In this document: positions 32,363-38,792 of the stretch, in pieces
How the letters are laid out: each line of letters begins with the position of its first letter
How positions within the stretch are numbered: position 1 is the stretch's first letter
Assembly: GCA_048213135.1 (NCBI GenBank)
Contig: PS015198.1
Coordinates: 24,102-62,893 of the forward strand
Origin: Reclinomonas americana ATCC 50394
Lineage: Eukaryota > Jakobida > Jakobea > Jakobida
Direction: 5' to 3'
Length of the DNA: 38,792 nucleotides
The notes under the pieces: model-generated
Database searches by the model: none
The model's input: the letters and a program-made list of their open reading frames with translations, nothing else
Told to the model about the DNA's origin: nothing
Position numbers and translations under genes: made by a program

Positions 32363-33287
32363 GTGTGTGTGTGTGTGTGTATGTTTGTGTGTGTGTGTAT
32401 GTTTGTGTGTGTGTGTATGTGTGTGTGTATGTGTGTGTGTAAGGCTGTGCTTGTGTGTATGTGTGTGTGAGAGAGTGTGTGTGTGTGTGCGTTCTTACAT
32501 TGAGTGAGAGTGTGCCTCTGCTCTTCTCTCTCACACGCACACTGCTCCCTTCTCTCTCCCTCTCTCTCCTTCTCTCTCCTTCTCTCTCNNNNNNNNNNNN
32601 NNNNNNNNNNNNNNNNNNNNNNNNNNNNNNNNNNNNNNNNNNNNNNNNNNNNNNNNNNNNNNNNNNNNNNNNNNNNNNNNNNNNNNNNNNNNNNNNNNNN
32701 NNNNNNNNNNNNNNNNNNNNNNNNNNNNNNNNNNNNNNNNNNNNNNNNNNNNNNNNNNNNNNNNNNNNNNNNNNNNNNNNNNNNNNNNNNNNNNNNNNNN
32801 NNNNNNNNNNNNNNNNNNNNNNNNNNNNNNNNNNNNNNNNNNNNNNNNNNNNNNNNNNNNNNNNNNNNNNNNNNNNNNNNNNNNNNNNNNNNNNNNNNNN
32901 NNNNNNNNNNNNNNNNNNNNNNNNNNNNNNNNNNNNNNNNNNNNNNNNNNNNNNNNNNNNNNNNNNNNNNNNNNNNNNNNNNNNNNNNNNNNNNNNNNNN
33001 NNNNNNNNNNNNNNNNNNNNNNNNNNNNNNNNNNNNNNNNNNNNNNNNNNNNNNNNNNNNNNNNNNNNNNNNNNNNNNNNNNNNNNNNNNNNNNNNNNNN
33101 NNNNNNNNNNNNNNNNNNNNNNNNNNNNNNNNNNNNNNNNNNNNNNNNNNNNNNNNNNNNNNNNNNNNNNNNNNNNNNNNNNNNNNNNNNNNNNNNNNNN
33201 NNNNNNNNNNNNNNNNNNNNNNNNNNNNNNNNNNNNNNNNNNNNNNNNNNNNNNNNNNNGCCACTCTGAGACATTCACACTTCTCTC

Positions 33288-33320
<33 letters not shown>

Positions 33321-33989
33321 CTCACTCTCTTGCTCTCTCTCTCTCTCTTCTCTCACACACGCACACACAGGCACAGCGATGAAGGGCGTTCTCTCTCACA
33401 CAAGTCTGAGACACTCACATTCTCTCTCACACACACATTACGCACACCCCTGTGCAGGGAAGAAGGGCGAGAGGCATTCGCTCTCTCTCTCTCTCTCTCT
33501 TGCTCTCTCTCTCTCTCACACACACAACCTCAGGCGCAGAGCGACTCCTCAGAAGAAACGACTCATTCACTTGCATTCCCTCCTTCACTCTCCCTCTTTC
33601 GCTGCAAAGTTGCATTCCACACTCACAAAGACACTCATTCTCACTCTCTTCGAGTCACAAACTCCGGAGTGAGAAAAGCTCGCCTTCGTTGTTGATGACA
33701 CGCTCGCAGACTGTCATTACGCTCTCGTTCGAGATCTTCTCTCTTTCATGCAGAGACGTCCTCGTTGCAGTCACATAACAGAGAGAGATGTGCACACACG
33801 CACGTATTGCTTACTCCATGCATCCCACTCGCGTTCTGCACTCTCTCTCTCTCTCTCTCGCACACACACACCCTCTCACTCTCTCTCTCTCCCTCCCTCT
33901 TTTCCTCTCCCTCTTCTTCTCTCCCTTTCCCTTCGCTCACTCCACTCCCTCTCCTTCTCCCGTAGAGTGACCCCCAGCCCGCCACGCCC
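32230..33989. repeat. GT microsatellite, gap, CT/CA arrays
   Basis: 32240-32490 is (GT)n with GTGTATGTTTGTGT variants, 32520-32588 is TCTCTCC, Ns run 32589-33259, then CT-rich DNA with a repeated CTGAGACA.TCACA..CTCTCTC phrase (33267, 33407). CT/CA tracts continue to the acceptor-like CCCGTAG before 33966. No exon seen. This is the upstream side of the 33990 gene. Confidence 0.7.
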
Positions 33990-36900
33990 ATGCAAGAAGA
34001 CGACTCTGCTGCGCCTCTACCTGCCTCTTCTTCCGCGCCAGATACCACTGCCAGCGGCGACTCAATGGGACCTCCTCCCGTTGTCGTTTCCGCACCATCA
34101 CTTTGTTGCGTAATTGCTATTGCCTTTCGATGGCAGTGCACGCTGTCTGCTTTTACTTTCTCGTTCTCCCTTCATCATGTGCCTTCATTTGCTGACATTC
34201 ACTCAGCCGTCTCTGCTCTCCATCTCCTCGTGATCGCATGCATCGCAAGCGCTTATCTTCCCTCATTTTCAGCCACAATTTCCCTTTATCTGTTCTCGCA
34301 CGCAGCACGTGTTTGCTTGTTGTCGTGTGACTTGCATCCGTGCGTCGCTCTCTCATGCACATTGATTTTCTGTCCCTTTTCCCGTCCTCAATTCACCTCC
34401 CACTCCCTTTCCCCTTTCCCCCCTTTCCCCCTTTCCCCCTTTCCCCCCTTTCCCCCTTTCCCCCCTTCCCCCATTTCCCCTCTTCCCCCCTTCCCCTTCC
34501 CCCTCACCCACCCCTCCCCTTTTTNNNNNNNNNNNNNNNNNNNNNNNNNNNNNNNNNNNNNNNNNNNNNNNNNNNNNNNNNNNNNNNNNNNNNNNNNNNN
34601 NNNNNNNNNNNNATAAGGGGAAGGGGATAAGGTGGAGAGACGCAGTCATAGGCAGTGAGAATGAGGTGCGCAGTAAGCGAAGGTTCCACCCTCAGCTCAC
34701 TGTCTATCTCTCTAGCTGTCTCTCTTGCTCATTCTCCAGCCTCTCGCTCTCTTTGTCTCTCTGTCTCTTTCCGCCTCGCTCTCTTTCCTATCTAGTTCTC
34801 TTTATGGGTGGAGAATGAGCCAGGTAAGGGAGAACGAGGCAAAGAGAGATGAGGAGAGAGTGAGAGAGACGGAGAGAAAGAGAAACGAAAGAGAGAGAGA
34901 AAGAGAACAAGGGGCTTCTCTCTGCCACTCTCTTTCTCTTGTCTCTGCCTTGCTCACCTTTTCTCTCGTTCTCTACGCGAGTTGAAAGTGAGCTAGATAG
35001 AGAGAGAACGAGGCAGTGAGTGAAAGAGATCAAGGGGCTTCTCTCTGCCACTCTCTTTCTCTATCACGCTCTTTCTTGTCCCCCTCTCTCTACCTCGCTC
35101 ATTCTTCATCCCGTCCCTCTGTCTTGTTCTCTCTCTCTTTCTCTCTCTCACACACACACTCACTCTGCTTCGCTCACTTTCCTTTGTCGTTCTCTTCATG
35201 GGTGGAGATTGAGCCGGACAGAGAGATAAAGAGAGAGAGAGAGAGTGAGAGACTGTGCGAGAGAGTGAGAGTGAGAGAAAGAACAAGGGCTTCCCTCTGC
35301 AACCTCTTTCTTCTATCGGGGTGGAGAATGTGCGATGGAGAAAGAGAATGATGCAGGGAGAGAGGGTCTCTCTCTGCCTCGATCTCTCTCTCTCTCTTCT
35401 CTGCCTCTCTCTCTCTCTCTTCTTCTCGTTCTCTGCTCGGGTGGAGGATGAGTGAGAGATAAGAAAAATGACGCTCTGAGAGAGAGAGAGGTCCTCCCTC
35501 TGCCTCGTTCTCTTTCTCTGTTTCTCTGTCTCTCTCGCTCTCTCTTTGTCGCATTACGCATGTCCCTGGAATGCATTCACATTCCCTACTCTCCCCCAAT
35601 CCCACTCACTCCTCATCTTGCATTGCAGCGACGTGCGCTTCAGTGTGGCGGTCGACCGGCACGCGGAGCACGTGGTGGGAGTGATGCCGCCCAAGCCGCC
35701 ACCGACGGGCGAGGAGGAGGCGGTGGATTTTGCGGCGTTTGGGACGAGGGGGGAGAGGAGGAAGGATGGGAGGGGGAGACTAATGACGATGCTGGAGGGT
35801 GCGTAAGAGGAGAGTGAAGGGGAAGGGGAAGGGATAGGGAAAGGCAGGGGATAGAAATGGGAAGGGATGTGGAAAGGGAAATCAAGCTGGAATGTTGCAG
35901 GGAGGAAAGAGTTGTGTGTGGGAAGGGATGTGGAAAGGGAAATCGAGTTGGAAGGGTGCCGGGAGGAAAGAGTTGTGTGTGGGAAGGGATGTGGAAAGGG
36001 AAATCGAGTTGGAAAGGTGAAGGGAAGAAAGAGTTGTGTGTTAGGGAGTGAGATGGAATGAGAGATATTGTTGCCAAAGCAGTTTGCAAGAAGAGGGCAC
36101 ATGCTGGTTGCAAGGCTGTGCGTCTTCTTCAAGGACCTGAGAAGTTGCATACATTGAGTTGGACTTGTAGGTTTTTGTTAGTGCATGTGGCAGGGACAAG
36201 AAATGGCACGCCTTGATAGAATGATAGGACTGAAGCGCTGAGGGGCATTGTGTGTGAGAGACAGAACATTCGTGCCTCGGGGAGTGATTGGAGTTCTGAT
36301 TGATTTTTTGTGAAAGAGGGAGAGAGAGTAAGGGAGGGGGCGTGAGGACATGAGAATGCGAGTGCTTGATGATGACGATTCCGAGCTTCTCTCATGCCGT
36401 GCTCACTCTCCTCCCACAGAAAACATCGTCGCTGGGCCCCTCAGTTCTGCACGTGGCTCTATTCGCAAGCCGGAGGATGTACTGCGTGCTGAACATGCCG
36501 CCCTCATGTCACGAGTGCGTTTCGCGGCGCCGCGGTTGTCGTCGGCGCTAGGTGTGCGTGATCTTGCTACGTATGTGGCGCTCCATGAAGGTGTGTTTTG
36601 GGGGAGAGGGGAAGGGACAGGAAAGGGTCTGTGTGAAGCAGAGGGCTCACGCAAGGCATGAGGCTGCCTAACGATCTCTCTCTTTGCCCCATTCCCTTTG
36701 CCCTTGTTTCTCTCTCTTTCTTCATTTTGTCGCATACGCGCTGTACAATCGCGCAAATATGAGCACCGAGAGATGAGAGAGTAGGACAAGCAGTGTCCCT
36801 CTGCCAGTTTACTCTCATGCCGCTTGTCTCTACTCTTGTTTAATCCTGTGTTTTTTTGCATTCGTGTTTCGATATGAGGCAGCCTCTCTCTTTCTTTCAT

Positions 36901-38121
36901 TCACTCTCTCTTTCCTCCCTCAAGCAGCTTTTGTGCGTTGTCCGTCTGTCTTTCGTGTGAATTCTGCCACTCTCGCGTTCTCTCACTCTCTCTCGTTTCC
37001 GCACTCATTTGTGCGTCTGTGCGGCAAAGAGAGAGAGAGAGAGCGTGAGAGAGAGAGGCTGTCAGGCAGCATGAGAGCAAAACTAAGAGAGACGCACGGT
37101 CATAAGCACAAACTATATCAAAAGACATCCTGACAGCACTTCGCGTTCTCCGTCTCCATCTCTCTCTCTCTCTCTGTGGGTGTGCGTGTGTGCTTTGCTC
37201 ACTTTCTCTCTCTCTCTCTCTCCCTTTGCCCGCCTTTTCCCACTCACCCTCACCCTCGCCTCCGCCAGACGCATGGGCCTCCGTTATCAAATCCATTGGC
37301 GTACCGCACATCTCCCTCGACGGTACGTGACAATCCCTTTCACCCCGCCCCCTTTCCCCCTTTCCCCCCTTTCCCTCACCACCCACGGCAGACGTTCACC
37401 CACTCTTCGGCTTCGTGTCGGCCAACAAGCGCGACATTTTGTGGCGCCTGGAGGAGTACTCGCTGCCGGAGGTCGTGGCCGTGCACGCGGTGGAGATTCT
37501 GAATGGCGCGCTCGGCGACGGCGGCCTGCAGGATCGCAGCGTGCACGACTCGTTTTTCACGGAGGTGGCGCCGGAGTTTGTGGCTGACTGCCGCGAGCTG
37601 GTGGAGGAGCATGAGCGGGAGCTGGACGAGTGTCAGTATCGGCGTGATGCGGCGATTGCGGGGGTGGATGTCAATGTGCAGGCCGAGATGGAGCAGTTGG
37701 AGAATGATTTCGAGGTTGGTGGGGAGAAGTAGGGGAAGGGGGAAGGGAGAAGTAGGGAAAGGGAGAAGGGAGAGAGGGGAAAGAGGAAGCGGAAAGGGGA
37801 AAGGGGGAAGAGAAAGGAGCGTGAGAGAGAGAAAGAGAAAGAGAGAGACTGGATAGTTAACATGCAGGATTTGTCGCTGGCAGCATTACTGAGAGAGAAA
37901 GGATCCAGACAACGAGAAGGAAGAGGAGGAAGTGATCGAAGTAGGCATTGTTCGTTTCGATCCTCCGCCCTTTCGTTCTCACCCTTCCCCTTCCACAGGA
38001 CGCCGTGGAACGAGTGCGAGAGAACATGCTGCAGCAGCTGAAGGAGCGACTGCAACGCATGGTGGTAGTGCGCGACGCGGCGCTTGACTATCCGCGTCGT
38101 AAAATGCCCGTGGGGCGCTAA
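33990..38121 (+). CDS. Unrecognised protein with C-terminal coiled coil
   Basis: No family recognised. Firm exons, all in phase: 35629-35798 (DVRFSVAVDRHAEHVVGVMP), 36420-36590 (IRKPEDVLRAEHAALMSRVR), 37269-37322 (DAWASVIKSIGVPHISLD), 37392-37714 (HPLFGFVSANKRDILWRLEE, VAPEFVADCRELVEEHEREL), 37999-38121 (DAVERVRENMLQQLKERLQR to RKMPVGR and TAA at 38119-38121). The last two exons form a long acidic/basic coiled coil. The probable first exon starts at ATG 33990 (MQEDDSAAPLPASSSAP, Ser/Pro/Ala-rich). It does not join 35629 in phase at its visible donors, so one exon is missing, perhaps in the gap at 34525-34612, or the two are separate. Donors are GTGCGT, GTGTGT, GTACGT and GTTGGT. Probably a cytosolic scaffold-type protein. 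Confidence 0.65.
34110..35628. repeat. Intron with CCCTTTCC tract, gap and GGGTGGAGAATGAG minisatellite
   Basis: 34390-34524 is CCCCTTTCC-type, Ns 34525-34612. 34720-35560 holds diverged units of about 130-200 bases combining GGGTGGAGAATGAG, GAGAGAAAGAACAAGGGGCTTCTCTCTGC-like and CTCTCTTTCTCT phrases (near 34805, 35030, 35200, 35320 and 35440). No exon seen. Confidence 0.65.
35859..36041. repeat. 61 bp tandem repeat, three copies
   Basis: GGGAAGGGATGTGGAAAGGG begins at 35859, 35920 and 35981, exactly 61 bases apart; each unit ends with GGAAAGAGTTGTGTGT. It is intronic in the 33990-38121 gene. Confidence 0.9.
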
Positions 38122-38792
38122 TGTGTTGAATGAACGAGAGGATGAGTGTTCTGGACATGAGGGAGGGGAGAGTGAGCTGTGCCACTGTACAAGTCAAGGA
38201 GAACTTGATTACGCTCGAAATCGATTGCAAAACGTTGAAGGAGCGTGCTCGGATCAGTGCTTGCGCAGACAACAGTCGAGGAGAGCAAGATAGCGCTCGA
38301 AAATGGATTGCAAAACATTGCAGCAGCGTGCTGCTGCTGTATGCTTGCGAAGAGTAAAGTCAAGGAGAACATGATTCCGCTCTGACTGGGTTGCATGAGC
38401 ACTGAATACAACGGATTGACAGCGTGCGTGCTCCTGTGCGCGAGAAAAGGCGACGATAGCAGTCCTGCGCTTGAGGACGAGTATGCATCTCGCCACTTTC
38501 TCTCTCTCATTTTCCCTCTGTCTGTCTGGCTTTCTGTCTCGTTCTATTAGTCGTTCATATTTCCTGCTGTACACTCCCCACCTCTTTCTGTTTTTCCTCC
38601 TCCTTCCTTCTAGCTCTCTCTCCTCCTCCTCTCACCCTGTTCCTCTCTCCTCCCCCTTCCCCTTCCCCTTTCCCCCTTCCCCCCCATCCCCCTCCCCCCT
38701 TCCCTACCCTTAACTATTCATTACATTGTCGTTATGAAAATCTATCTCTTCTCTTTACCTTTTTCCGCCTCACATGGTCATCACCACATCCG
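38122..38792. repeat. 3' flank with 80-90 bp repeats, then CT-rich DNA
   Basis: Units starting near 38195, 38276 and 38363 share CAAGGAGAAC.TGATT.CGCTC, GATTGCAAAAC.TTG, AGCGTGCTGC and TGCTTGCG..GA phrases. They lie just downstream of the stop codon, so part may be 3' UTR. From 38490 to the window end the DNA is CT- and CCCTTCCCC-rich. No gene seen. Confidence 0.6.

Noticed and set aside
1-38792. CRISPR array, rRNA, tRNA or bacterial mobile elements
   Set aside because: The repeats have no regular unique spacers, I saw no tRNA-like cloverleaf or rRNA words, and no transposase-like protein was found.

Overview
The window is nuclear DNA of a eukaryote, most likely a unicellular protist. The genes are split by many GT-AG introns with preserved phase. 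The products are eukaryotic: an EGF/WD40 receptor-like kinase, a HOPS-type Vps41, and a CCX-type Na+/Ca2+ exchanger. There are no bacterial operons, and very large amounts of microsatellite and minisatellite DNA surround the genes and nine runs of N (assembly gaps). I cannot name the lineage from sequence alone.

Layout, left to right. 1-375: purine-rich minisatellite. 466-1433 (-): start of a cation/Ca2+ exchanger gene, whose first coding exon lies in a tandem segmental duplication (1261-2369). 2481-4500 (-): coiled-coil/poly-Q protein spanning a gap. 4678-4945 (-): decayed copy of a methyltransferase C-terminus. 4994-9731 (-): a 14-exon gene, about 1223 codons, that reads in phase as signal peptide, EGF repeats, seven WD40 repeats, one membrane helix, coiled coil and protein kinase domain. 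9996-10544 and 15098-15967 (-): C- and N-terminal halves of a leucine-carboxyl-methyltransferase-family enzyme, with a secreted-protein gene (10922-12346, same strand) between them. 16401-28290 (-): Vps41, at least 14 exons, with long introns filled by repeats. 29477-31373 (+): fatty acid hydroxylase superfamily membrane enzyme. 33990-38121 (+): unrecognised coiled-coil protein.

The genes show no shared pathway. Several concern membranes or vesicles (exchanger, receptor kinase, HOPS subunit, lipid hydroxylase), but I would not infer a functional cluster.

Two things stand out. One is the receptor kinase with a predicted extracellular WD40 propeller, supported by continuous splice phase across 13 introns. 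The other is an unusual 5' splice site, GTTGCG, used by about ten introns in four genes; it restores conserved residues exactly where expected (for example HRDLKPQ|N in the kinase). Several introns also carry their own private tandem repeat.

All exon models were made by eye from splice signals, phase and family motifs. No alignment, RNA data or database search was available.
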